A DNA stretch of 64,000 nucleotides. It comes from Macrotis lagotis. Taxonomy: Eukaryota; Chordata; Mammalia; Peramelemorphia; Peramelidae. Under the pieces are notes generated by a model, which worked only from the letters and a program-made list of their open reading frames with translations, ran no database searches and had not been told where the DNA came from. The position numbers and the translations under genes were made by a program. Every line of letters begins with the position of its first letter. Position 1 is the stretch's first letter. Of the stretch, positions 22,680 to 34,054 are shown in pieces. The DNA lies in NCBI RefSeq assembly GCF_037893015.1, contig NC_133658.1, positions 145,009,982 to 145,073,981 on the forward strand, written 5' to 3'.

Positions 22680-23010
22680 ACTGGGGAAGACTTTCTGGAA
22701 CTATTAGCCTTTGAGTTGGGCTTTGAAGGGTGGATATAAATGCAGCAGGCGAAGAGGAAAAGGGAGGCAGAGCAGGCCTAGGTCAAGCCAAGTAGTTTCA
22801 GGGAAGCAGGCCCATTTGTCTGGAGGACAGGTCTCTTAGAAGAGATAAACCGAGTACACAGAACAGCGTCGTATTATCTGAGTGCTAGGCCAAAGTGTTT
22901 GAACTTTACTTGGAAGAAAATGAGAAGCCAATGAAGATTTTTAAGTGGTGAAGTGACATGAACAGATTTATGAGTAAGAAGAAACATTTGGACAGTGTTA
23001 TGAGAGGCTT
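22680..23010 (+). repeat. ancient interspersed repeat, class not identified
   Basis: Contains GGGCTTTGAAGGGTGGATA and AGCCAATGAAGATTTTTAAG plus GAAGTGACATGAACAGATTT, a pattern shared with diverged mammalian repeats and with the block at 18540-18960. I cannot name the family. Confidence 0.5.
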
Positions 23011-23290
23011 TATGGTAGTGTGGAAAGAGCGTTAGATTTTTAAGTCAGAGGACTGATTCAAATAGTGTTTTGTTCCTTGCTCTGGACCTTTAAATCTCTC
23101 TTCACCTCAGTTTTCACATTTGTAAAATGAGAATGTTTAACTAGATGACTTCTAAAGCCCTTTCCTATTGTGATCCTATAAAGGATGAATTGGAAGGGAG
23201 AGAAAATGGAGGCAGGAATTTATGTTAGAGTGGTGGCAGTGAGAAGTTGAAGGAGGAGAGATATGGAAAGGGAAGAGATGGTTGTGAAAA

Positions 23291-23711
23291 GGAGTCAGAC
23301 GCACAAACCTGTAATCCCAGCTCCCTAGAATCCCAAGGGCAGCATATCTCTTGAACATTAGAGTTCTGAGCTCCAACAGGTAAATATCCTATGAGCCCAG
23401 GAACTTGGGGCGGGGGGGAGTAGGCTGCCTAAGAAGGGGCAAAGTCATCCTGGTTAGAATTGGAGCAAATCAATGCTCTTATGCCATGTCAATCAGTAGT
23501 GGGATCAGACCTATGATCAAGAAGGGGAGACCCTTGGGGGCGGCTAGGTGGCGCAGTGGATAGAGCACCAGCCCTAGAGTCAGGAGTACCTGAGTTCAAA
23601 TCTGACCTCAGACACTTAGTAATTACCTAGCTGTGTGGCCTAGGGCAAGCCACGTAACCCTATTGCCCTGCAAAGAACCTAAAAAAAAAAAGAAGGGGAG
23701 ACCCAGTCTTT
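23291..23711 (+). pseudogene. 7SL (SRP) RNA retropseudogene split by a SINE
   Basis: The plus strand follows 7SL RNA in order: CACAAACCTGTAATCCCAGC, TCTCTTGAACATTAGAGTTC, GGCTGCCTAAGAAGGGGCAA, TCAATCAGTAGTGGGATCAG, then GAGACCCAGTCTTT after the SINE. Compared with 7SL the last part is shortened. A WSINE1 copy sits between 23534 and 23689 with a 15-bp target duplication inside the pseudogene, so the 7SL copy is the older insertion. Many substitutions rule out a functional SRP RNA. Confidence 0.85.
23534..23689 (+). mobile_element. WSINE1-like SINE inside the 7SL pseudogene
   Basis: Plus-strand SINE flanked by AAGAAGGGGAGACCC at 23519-23533 and 23690-23704. Confidence 0.95.
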
Positions 23712-24630
23712 AAAAAAGAAAAATGTCATAGAGATAGAATTGTTAGGATTTGGTAAACTAAACATGAGAGATTAATGTCAGCGAATACAATGTAAGCTGA
23801 TGGTTTCAAACATAGGAATCTAGATGAATATTAGTAGCACCAAAAAGTCAGAAGAAATAATTTTGGGGGAAAGATGATAAGCTTAGTTTGGGGAATGTGG
23901 AATTTAATGTATTTGAGAAACATTTGGAGAAAATTAGTTCTCCAGGGAAATGGCAAAATGGTTCCAAATTTAAGAGAAGAGATATTTTGAAATTATTTGC
24001 ATAGAGGTAAGGAGACAGTGTACAATTCATAATATCACATTTAAGGATGATAATATGAAGAACTGGTCAAAAAAGCAGAGGAGCAACAGTTTGAGAAGTA
24101 GAAGAACCAAGATAATATTGTGTCTCCAAAGTCAAAGGGTATATCTACTACACCTTAACTTTGGCATAGGTGCAAGCAGCTTATCCTGGGCAAACCTGAA
24201 GAATAGGGCCCTCAAACCACTTTGTAATTCATGTTGTACTAATGATTCAAATAATTAAGCTAAATTCCTAGCAGCTGGAGAGTGGATTAATTAATTACTA
24301 TACAGACTCAAAGATGGATATTATTAACAATCACTCCATCTAAACGTTTCCTGTTTTTAACTAATTATCCTTGTTAACTGGTTGCTAAAGTCAATTGTTT
24401 CTAGACTGTTGAAGGAAGGTAAATTTTTACACCTTCTAAATTTCAGTGCTCTGGGAAACCACTTCTCAAACACCTCTATCTTCATTGTGGAATAGCCCAA
24501 AATATCAAATGCAGTGAATTTCAATCTATAAATAAGAGGCAAATTCTTCAATGGTCACAGTTATCAACTTCTTCCTCTTCATACTTGTTTCAAGATTATA
24601 ATTAAAAAAGTTCAAACACAGTGCTACAAT

Positions 24631-24821
24631 GAGGTCTTCTTACTTTGAACAGGTGCTATCTACAATAATCAAAAATGTGAAGAATTTGTGATATAAAATC
24701 AAGAAAAATGATTTTGAAAGACTACTTCCCTAGAAGTACCTGAAGATTATTGTTGTTGTTGCTGTTGTTGTTGCTGTCTAGGCATTTTCAGGTGTGTGTG
24801 ACTCTTCCTGAACCTACAGGG
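24631..24821 (+). repeat. left arm of a ~190-bp inverted duplication
   Basis: The stretch from GAGGTCTTCTTACTTTGAAC through AAGACTACTTCCCTAGAAGT to CTTCCTGAACCTACAGG reappears in reverse complement at 25838-26040. The match includes the join between non-SINE sequence and the head of an RTE-module SINE, so it is one duplicated segment rather than two copies of a family. Confidence 0.9.
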
Positions 24822-25015
24822 GGGATTTCTTGACAGAGATACTGGAATGGTTTGCCATTTCCTTCTCTAGCTTGTTTTACACATGAGAAAACTGAGGCAA
24901 ATTTAGTGAAGTGACTTGACCAGATTCACATAGCTGGTAAGTGTGAGGCCAGATTTGAATTTAGGAAGATAACTCTTCCTGATTCCAGCCTTAGCATTAT
25001 ATCCACTGTACCCAC
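24755..25015 (-). mobile_element. SINE with RTE-like 3' module
   Basis: Minus-strand copy starting in a (TTG)n tract, with GGTGTGTGTGACTCTTCCTG, GATACTGGAATGGTTTGCC and a tRNA-SINE body. Confidence 0.7.
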
Positions 25016-25503
25016 ATAATATTTGATAAAATTAATGATATACAGCTTTAAAGTTTACATAGAGCCTTACACATACTTTACTTCAACGACACTGTAAAGT
25101 GCTACTTTTATCATTATCCTCATTTTACAAAGACATTAAGGTTTGAAGTGTTTCAGTAACTTGTCAATTCAGGGTCAAAATCTGCCAGAAGTAGCTGCTT
25201 CAGATAATCCTCACAGGAAATATGCAACTATTCATGATTTTAAATCGTGTCCAGTGTCTTGGCTTTGGAAATAAGTATAAAATAACAATAATAATGATAA
25301 TAATCTGCACTGTAACTCTTGAACTTACCTTTTAATACCAATACTCTTCCATTTGTGGTAGTTAGTTGTGAATATGCAATAATAGAATATAAGAAAAATC
25401 AGCAATTGCAGGTAACCTACAGGTCAATCCAGTGGAGAAGCTAATAATGAAAATAAACAGGTTGTAGCATATTACCAATAAAGACATACATGTGTGAATG
25501 ATA

Positions 25504-25512
25504 GTGTGTGTG

Positions 25513-25544
<32 letters not shown>
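25504..25544 (+). repeat. (TG)n microsatellite
   Basis: TG repeat of about 20 units within the spacer of the inverted duplication. Confidence 0.95.
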
Positions 25545-25549
<5 letters not shown>

Positions 25550-25837
25550 GAAATGATGTAAAAACTCTCACCTAAGAAATGGATGATTCTAAAAAGAAGT
25601 AGAGAAGTCATGTTATGAGGCTAGTTTGTCCAGATCACAGGTCTGAGGAAGGGAAAACAGTGAAGCTAGAAAGACAAATTATGCTCATTATTCATACCAA
25701 TTTGTTGACCATATGCAGGATAAATCATTTAACCTTGTTTTTTTCATTTATACAATGGAAACAGTAAAAAAGTATTTTCTTCACTAAGTTATTGTGAGGA
25801 TCAGTAAGGGTCTAGACTCAGTCTCTTACTAGCTGAA

Positions 25838-26040
25838 CCCTGTAGGTTTAGGAAGAGTCACACACAACTGAAAATGTCTAGATAGCAACAATAAAATAAT
25901 AATAATAATAATAATAATAATCTTCAGGTACTTCTAGGGAAGTAGTCTTTCAAAATCCTCTTTCTTGATTTTATAATATCACAAATTCTTCACATTTTTG
26001 ATTATTGTATAATCATATCTGTTCAAAGTAAAAGGACCTC
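25838..26040 (-). repeat. right arm of the inverted duplication
   Basis: Reverse complement of the left arm with few substitutions. The (TTG)n of the left arm corresponds to a (TAA)n tract here (25893-25920), so the simple repeat has changed since duplication. The spacer between the arms is about 1.0 kb. Confidence 0.9.
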
Positions 26041-26217
26041 TTCTATTTCCATCAGGTTCCTTATCTGTAAAATGGGAACCATTAATAGTTCCTACCTCCC
26101 AGGATTATTGGAACAATAAAATGAGATAATATTTATAGGTGATGAGAATACTTCAAAGCTCTGTGTAAATGCTAGCTATTATGATGTAAGAAAAGGGCTT
26201 TGTAAATCTTAAAGTGT

Positions 26218-26867
26218 TGTACCCAGAAAGCAAGTCGGAGACCAAGCCATGAAATTTGGGAGTGGATTTTTATTGCCTGTAGCTGTGCAGGGTTACATTT
26301 CCTCAAAGCATACAGCACCCTGAGTGTTCAGAGGATAAGGTTTTTATAGTATTTTGAGGGGCAGGGGTATCATGAACAAGCAGGGTACAGAAGCAGAGAT
26401 AGCAGTTAGATATAGTTTCTTGTCAGGCTATTACACACATGTGACATAGTATAGATAGGAGACCAATAATAGACAGAAGGGGGGATCAGGATCTGCCTAA
26501 AGTCTAAAATGTTTCCTGTGGTGTAGGATGGTCACATACCAGGGAGAGGGTCAGGGTCTACCTGTGGCATAGGACAGTCACGTACCAGAGAGACTTAGGT
26601 GGGGTGGAGTTTACTATCTCACAACTTCAGCTGCACCTGGGGGAAGGGGGGACAGTTTTAGGAGGGAAAAGGAATATTGCAGAAACAGCAAAAGGATTAG
26701 GTTAACAAAAACATTAGGTGAGTCTCAGATAAAATTTATAGTCCATCTCCTGACTCTCAGGGTCAACTTTTTGAGCCCTGTCAGGATGTTCCTAGACTTA
26801 TTCAGGCATTAGCCAAACTTCTTGGGTCCCAGAAGTGTCAAGGACCCCCCTTAACATAGGGGTTACA
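26218..26867 (-). mobile_element. solo LTR of an endogenous retrovirus
   Basis: Minus-strand LTR of about 650 bp. Its ends form a short imperfect inverted repeat (TGTAACCCC at the 5' end, GGGTACA at the 3' end). On the minus strand a TATAAAAA box (26341-26348) is followed about 70 bases later by AATAAA (26269-26274), the usual U3-R-U5 layout. It interrupts a MIR relic. No internal gag, pol or env sequence adjoins it. The target duplication is not clear, and the family is not identified. Confidence 0.75.
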
Positions 26868-26925
26868 CAAATATTAATATTGTACTTCAAAAGTATTACA
26901 TTTTATTTTATTTTAGAAGTAACTA

Positions 26926-27150
26926 GGTACACAGTGGAAAGAATGCTGGGCCTGGAGTTAGGAAGAACTTAGATCAAATCTAGTTTTAGATTATGTGGTC
27001 CCAGGCAAGTCACTGAACCTCTATTTGTCTCAGCTTCCTCAACTGTAAAATGGGGATAATAATATCACCTACTTTGGAGAATTATTATGAGGATCAAATG
27101 AGATATGAGACTGAGACATGGTAGGAGCTAAATAAATGATTATTCATCCT
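26926..27150 (+). mobile_element. MIR/MON1-type SINE relic
   Basis: Plus strand, with GGGCCTGGAGTTAGGAAGAAC and CAACTGTAAAATGGGGATAATAATA. Confidence 0.75.
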
Positions 27151-27685
27151 TCTATAGAAATGTGAACTATCATTAATCATTGAATTTAAAACTTGAAGGG
27201 ACACTAAAGATTATCTATGTAACCCCCATTTTACAGATGAGGAAATTGAGACCCAGAAAAGTTCTATGACTTGCCCAAGTACATCCAAATAGTAGATATA
27301 AGAACTAGAACTGAAATCTGGGCCCTACAATTTCCACTCCAACATGGAAGAACTTAAACTTCTAAGATCATAGTAGTAGAGCTAGAAGGACCCTTTGTGG
27401 TCTTTAATTTTTACCAATGAACAAAGGAAGACATAAGAAGATTAACTGACTTGCCCAGGATCACAACTTTTTTAGTAGAATTCAAAGATCTATCCTGCCT
27501 CAATTCATCATACCACCCATTTGTCTGTATTTTCCCTCCCCTTAGAAACCACTGCAAAAAAAAGGCTAATGAAAATGCTTAAGTGAAGTACTTGAAGGAA
27601 AATAGATCAGAGTGAGGGCAGCAAACTTCCCAGGGAAATGTTAAAAGACCTGGAGGAAGGCCTTTAGGAGGAGGACAGATCCTCT

Positions 27686-27998
27686 AGTGCAGCTAGGTGG
27701 CACAAAGCTAGGTGGCTCTAGGATAAGAGCACTGACTTTGAAGACAAGAGGACAGAAGTTTGAATCCAGCCTTAGACACTTGACTCTTATTAGCTGTGTG
27801 ACCTTAGGCAAGTCACTTCACCCTGATTGCCTTGTATCTAGGACCATCTCCAGTTGTCCTGATTCATATCTCACCACTGTACCCAGATGGTTCCAGAGAA
27901 ATTGAGTCTGGTGATTTAGCACAGCATCCCCTCACTCAAATTCAATTCCTATGCTTGTCATGACATCACCTTCCCTGATGTCATTGTCTTCTTTGAAA
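27686..27998 (+). mobile_element. long tRNA-derived SINE (Mar1-like)
   Basis: A SINE of about 310 bp. After the tRNA-like body it has CCAGTTGTCCTGATTCATAT and a 3' part ending GATGTCATTGTCTTCTTTG, shared with 29410-29715 and, in reverse, with 28345-28603 and 40490-40757. A 5'-truncated WSINE1 (28003-28136) abuts it. Confidence 0.8.
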
Positions 27999-28002
27999 AA
28001 AT

Positions 28003-28136
28003 GAGCACCAGCCCTGGAGTCAGGAGTACCTGGGTTCAAATCCAGTCTCAGACACTTAATAATTACCTAGCTGTGTGGTCTTGGGCAAACCACTTAACCC
28101 TGTTTGCCTTACAAAAAAAAACAAAAAAAAAAAACC
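28003..28136 (+). mobile_element. 5'-truncated WSINE1-like SINE
   Basis: Begins in the body at GAGCACCAGCCCTGGAGTC and ends in a mixed A-rich tail. Confidence 0.9.
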
Positions 28137-28344
28137 TGAACAAAAAAAAATGAACAAAAAAAATCCCAAACAGATCCCCTAGACATAAGTGAAGGCCAGG
28201 AAGGTATGTACAAAGTCAAAGTAAAATATCTTGTAAAACTGAGAGAAGAATTTGAGGAGGAGCTAAGGAATCAGATTAGAGTTCTGTGCTTTGCAAAAGT
28301 CAAATATGTTTTAGTATATTGTTTTATTTTACTTTTCCATTATT

Positions 28345-28603
28345 GTTTCTTCCTTTGTTCTGGACATCAGGGAGGTGATGCCATGACTTCCATATGAATT
28401 GGATTTGACTGAGGGGGTGCTGTGCTAAATCACCAGCCTCATTTGCTTCTTGGGAGCCAGACTGGAGATTAGGAGGCAACTGGGATTAAGTGACTTGTCC
28501 AGGGTCACATAACTAGTAAATGTCAAGTGTCTGAGATCAGATTTAAACTCATATCTTTCTGATTCCAGGGTTGGTACTCTATCCACTGTGCCATCTAGCT
28601 GCT
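28345..28603 (-). mobile_element. Mar1-like SINE
   Basis: Minus-strand copy from GGACATCAGGGAGGTGATGCC to CCACTGTGCCATCTAGCTGC. Confidence 0.8.
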
Positions 28604-28855
28604 TAGTAAAACTGTTTTTGAAAAACCCAATCTTTTTATCTCTTGAATTGAGAAAAGAGGACCAGGCCACACCTAACTGTGGAAAACTAGGGAATCTAGT
28701 CCTAGTGTTTGCTTAGTCTGGTGATAATCTGATAAATATTTAACAACCAAACAGGGGAAAAATTTAACAACCAACAGAGAAGGGGAATTACCCCCACCCC
28801 GAAAAAGCTTTTAAATTTAATCTGATTTATTAACATTTTCTCTTACACTTTCTTT

Positions 28856-29237
28856 TTTTTTAATTAAAGATTTTATTCATTTTGAGTTTTACAATTTTTC
28901 CCCCAATCTTACTTCCCTCCCCATACCCTCCCACAGAGGGCGATTTGTCAGTCTCTACATTGTTTCCATGCTGTACATTGATCCAAACTGAGTGTGATGA
29001 GAGAGAAATCATATCCTTAAAGAAGAAACATAAAGTATAAGAGATAACAAGATCAGATAATAAGATATCAGTTGGTTTTTTTCCTAAATTAAAGGGAATA
29101 GTCCTTGAACTTTGTTCAAACTCCATAGTTCTTTCTCTGGATACAGATGGTATATTCCATTACGGATATCCCCAAATTGTCCCTGATTGTTGCACTGATG
29201 AAATAAGCATGTCCATCAAGGTTGATCATCACCCCCA
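28856..29237 (-). mobile_element. 5'-truncated L1 3' end
   Basis: Minus-strand L1 terminal 380 bases (ATTTTATTCATTTTGAGTTT, GTTGATCATCACCCCCAT). Flanking TTCTCTTACACTTTCTT / TTCTCTAACACTTTCTT is a target duplication with one mismatch. Confidence 0.9.
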
Positions 29238-29372
29238 TTCTCTAACACTTTCTTAAGCCTAGTCCAGCAACAAAAAATCTGGTTTGTAACACTAGGAAAT
29301 TTCCAAGGTGTAAATGCTCACCCTGAAAATTTAACATTAGGTCCTTTTCAGCTGGTTTAGACCATTCTCCAA

Positions 29373-29376
<4 letters not shown>

Positions 29377-29408
<32 letters not shown>
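29377..29408 (+). repeat. (TG)n microsatellite
   Basis: TG repeat of about 16 units immediately before a Mar1-like SINE. Confidence 0.95.
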
Positions 29409-29409
<1 letters not shown>

Positions 29410-29411
<2 letters not shown>

Positions 29412-29715
29412 ATGATGGCTAGGTGATGCAGTGGACAGAGCACTGACCTTGGAGACAAGAGAACAGAAGTTTGAATTCAGTCTCAGACACTTGACACGTA
29501 CTAGCTGTGTGACCTTGGGTAAGTCACTTAACCCAATTACCTCGAATTTAGGGACATCTACAATTGTCCTAATTCATATCTAGCCACTGGATCCTAATGG
29601 CTCTAGAGGAGAAAGTAAGGTGGGCACCTCTTCATTCAAATCCCATTCATGTACTTGTCATAGCATCAGGGGGTCATGGTCTTCTTTGAGAACAAAGAAC
29701 AAAACATCACATCAA
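29410..29715 (+). mobile_element. Mar1-like SINE
   Basis: Plus-strand copy from GATGGCTAGGTGATGCAGTG to GAGAACAAAGAACAAAAC. Confidence 0.82.
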
Positions 29716-30129
29716 CAACATTCTTTTTACAAGAGCTTCATGCACAATTCAAAATGACTATAATAGACTCATAGGGAAAGTCAAAGACAAAAATGATTTT
29801 CCCTTCCAAGAGGACTGGTTTCCAGTTTCCCAGTCTGCCATATTTATCAACATCTGAAATCTAGTACCAGGAACTATGGACATATGGAAGCAACACTCCA
29901 AAATCAAAAGGGATCCTAACAGGCAATTTTGGCTTGTTGGAATAAATATATGTTAACCTTCTCAAATTTGACCAAATATAGCAGGTTAACTTTTAAGCTG
30001 ATAATTTTGTATAACCTGCAAATGATGTTTGCCTTAAGGAAGAGCAAAACAGAATTAGGTTAATGGATATATTTATTGATATTTCTCTAAATGGCAACCT
30101 TCCACTATGCCTTAAGGGTCTGGTTGGAG

Positions 30130-30496
30130 GACTATATCCCTCTGATGTGGGAAAAATTGGTGATGCTGTCATAAAAATGAGATTTCTTAAAAGTGAAAAA
30201 CTAAAGACTAGACCTGGAGGTAGAAAAGCTCAGGATTTTTATTTTATAAACCTGCAAAGTTTATAGAGTAAACGTTTTCCTGTAGAGACAATAAGCTGCT
30301 TGAGGATAGGCAAGAAAGTGCCTGAGGGAAAAAGAGAGAGGAAAGCCACCAAAGGAAAGTTGGATTTAGACTACTATGTGTTCGACCACATGGAGTTGAG
30401 GCCATAGTTCTCCAGCCACATAGGCTGGGAACACGAGGTTTAAGGAGAGAAAGTGATCATCCTGCAAAGAAGAAGAGAGGGAAGGAGAGAGAGCTT

Positions 30497-30546
<50 letters not shown>

Positions 30547-30780
30547 CACACACACACACACACACACACTGGAAAAACTTGCTTAAATGCATTTCTTTAG
30601 TGGGTTAGACAAGGGTAGTGCTTGGGAAGTAGCACCTGGCATTCTCCAATAGGTATGCCACAGGGGCAGTCCCCCAAGTTGTGGCTAAGACTGTACTCAT
30701 TGCATTTGGATGGTGTTCTATGCACTAGTCTTTCCAGTCCCAAAGGGTAGTCCTTCAAGTCCAACATGGTCATTTCCTGT
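30130..30780 (-). mobile_element. LTR-like element, minus strand (family shared with 33113-33709)
   Basis: On the minus strand it contains, in order, CCACCATCCAAATGCAATGA-like sequence, GTCTTAGCCACA, CCCTTGTCTAACCCACTA, a TATA-like GCATTTAAGCAAG, TTTGCAGGATGATCACTTTC, TATAAAATAAAAATCCTGAG and CACTTTTAAGAAATCTC. Each has a counterpart in the plus-strand element at 33.1-33.7 kb. A (CA)n tract of about 70 bases has expanded within it (30499-30570). Promoter-like TATA and AATAAA signals in order support an LTR. No retroviral gene is seen. Confidence 0.65.
30499..30570 (+). repeat. (CA)n microsatellite inside the LTR-like element
   Basis: About 70 bases of CA with one interruption. The homologous element at 33.3 kb lacks it. 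Confidence 0.95.
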
Positions 30781-30999
30781 GCCCTACTTCACCTCCACTA
30801 ATGAGTGGCTACTCATTCTAAAATGCCGATGTTACCTCTTGTTTGTCCAATAGAAGAAGGTTATAACCTCCAATATAGAAAGGTGAAGGGATATGGTTCA
30901 GGTGGAGGCAGAGGAAACCCAGTCTAAGTTCATATGTAAGGTCAGAAGCCCTTTGAATAAGAACAGCAACAAGAGGTGAATGGAGGGGGGATGTGAAGC

Positions 31000-32450
<1,451 letters not shown>

Positions 32451-32456
32451 ACCTTG

Positions 32457-32493
<37 letters not shown>
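32457..32493 (+). repeat. (TG)n microsatellite
   Basis: About 18 uninterrupted TG units. Confidence 0.95.
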
Positions 32494-32495
<2 letters not shown>

Positions 32496-32978
32496 GATGC
32501 TGAATTGGACTTTTGTATTATATTGTATAAGAAAGGATACAACAGCTTTCTGGTGATAAATCTCTGAGTGGAAAGGACAATAATATGGTGGGGAACCTTT
32601 TGTCTGCCAAGGGTCATTTGGATATTTATAACATCATTATAAATGATACAAAATTATCAACTTAACTGTTAGCCTGCTATATTGAGTCAAACATTTAATT
32701 CATCCCTAAAAAGTTCCTAGATTTTTTGAATTATGAGTCCGTCCTACCTATGTTTGCCACAGCAGCACTAGGCCAAATGTTTTTCCAGAGCTTTATATAG
32801 CCCTCAGACTGGACATTCCCTACCCTGATTTAAAGGATGCTTGAATTTCCTGTTATCTTAGGACTCAAATAATTGTCCAGAGTCAATTTCCAGGGGAATA
32901 TGTCACAAATTTAACATTTTTTGAAAGTCTATTTTGATTAATTTGTAAGTTTACAGCAGTATTTACATGTTTCTGTGG

Positions 32979-33120
32979 CTTCAAAGAAGTTATTGATTCT
33001 GTAATAGCAGATTTTGATTGAGTTGACTTTAAAAATAAATATATGTTTAGATTTTACTTGTGATGCAGTAGAGTAACAAATGATGGGTCTTAGATCAAAC
33101 TTTTATCAAAAATGGTCATA
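32979..33120 (+). repeat. direct repeat copy 1 flanking the LTR-like element
   Basis: CTTCAAAGAAG to TTATCAAAAATGGTCATA. It recurs at 33710-33870 with about 85-90% identity and small insertions (731-bp offset). Confidence 0.9.
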
Positions 33121-33709
33121 TTGAATTTGAAAGTCATACCCTTTGGGATAATAGAATACCACCCAAATGCAATGAGTACTGTCTTAGCCACTCCTTCGGG
33201 GGGGGGGGGGGGGCGGGGCTAACCCCATGGCATACATATTAAAGAATACCTAGAGCCAGGAGCTAAACCACTCCCCATATACCACCCTTGTCTAACCCAC
33301 TATGGAAATGTATTTAAGCAAGGTCTTCCAAAGTGGAGCTCTCTTTTGTTTTCTCTTTAGTCTTTGCAGGATGATTACTTTCTCTTAAGCTAGAACCACA
33401 TGCTCCTGGACTATGCCACTGCAGCAATATGGCCACAGCTCCATGTAGCCAGATTTATGTTTGAGCTAAGCTTTTTTCCTCTTCTCTCCTGGGCTCCATG
33501 CCGTTTCCTTCTCTTTTCTTTCCTCTAAGTTCTTTCCTATGTTTCTGGGCTTGTAACAAAATTCTTTCCTAGGTCTATATGGTTTCTGTAAACTTTGTAG
33601 GCTTGTAAAATAAAAATCCTGAACTTTACAGCTCCAGGGATACTTGTGTGTGGTTCACTTTTAAGAACTCTTATCTTTATAGTGGCACCATGAATTTCCC
33701 CATTATCAG
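33113..33709 (+). mobile_element. LTR-like element, plus strand
   Basis: Carries TATTTAAGCAAGG (33310), AATAAA (33609-33614), CTTTGCAGGATGATTACTTT and CACTTTTAAGAAC. It ends near TGGCACCATGAATTTCCCC, which resembles a primer-binding-site region. It is homologous in opposite orientation to 30130-30780. Direct repeats of about 150 bp flank it, too long for a target duplication. Confidence 0.65.
33198..33213 (+). repeat. G16 homopolymer
   Basis: Sixteen consecutive G followed by CGGGGC. The homologous minus-strand element has only a short G run at this place. Confidence 0.9.
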
Positions 33710-33870
33710 CTTCAAAGAAGCTACTGATTCTGTAGTAGCAGATTTTGATTGAGTTGACTTAAAAATGTATATCTATGTGTATAGATAGATGTTTAGATTT
33801 TACTTATGATGCAGTAGATAAGAGTAACAAATAATGGGTCTCATACAAACTTTTATCAAAAAAGGCCATA
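33710..33870 (+). repeat. direct repeat copy 2 flanking the LTR-like element
   Basis: Second copy of 32979-33120, carrying an extra AT-rich (TATA/GATA) insert. Confidence 0.9.
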
Positions 33871-33897
33871 GTTTACACACACACACATGCACACACA

Positions 33898-34052
33898 CAC
33901 ATATCTTGTTGTGTACAACTCTTCATGATCCCATTTAGGGTTTTCTTGGCAAAAATACTAGAGTGGTTTGTCATTTCCTTCACCATCACAGTTCACAAAT
34001 GAGGAAACTGAGGCAAACAGGGTCAAGTAGCTTGACAGTCAATAAATGTCTG
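33898..34052 (-). mobile_element. SINE with RTE-like 3' module
   Basis: Minus-strand copy: TTGTGTACAACTCTTCATGA, GGGTTTTCTTGGCAAAAATAC, GAGGAAACTGAGGCAAACAGG. Confidence 0.7.
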
Positions 34053-34054
34053 AA

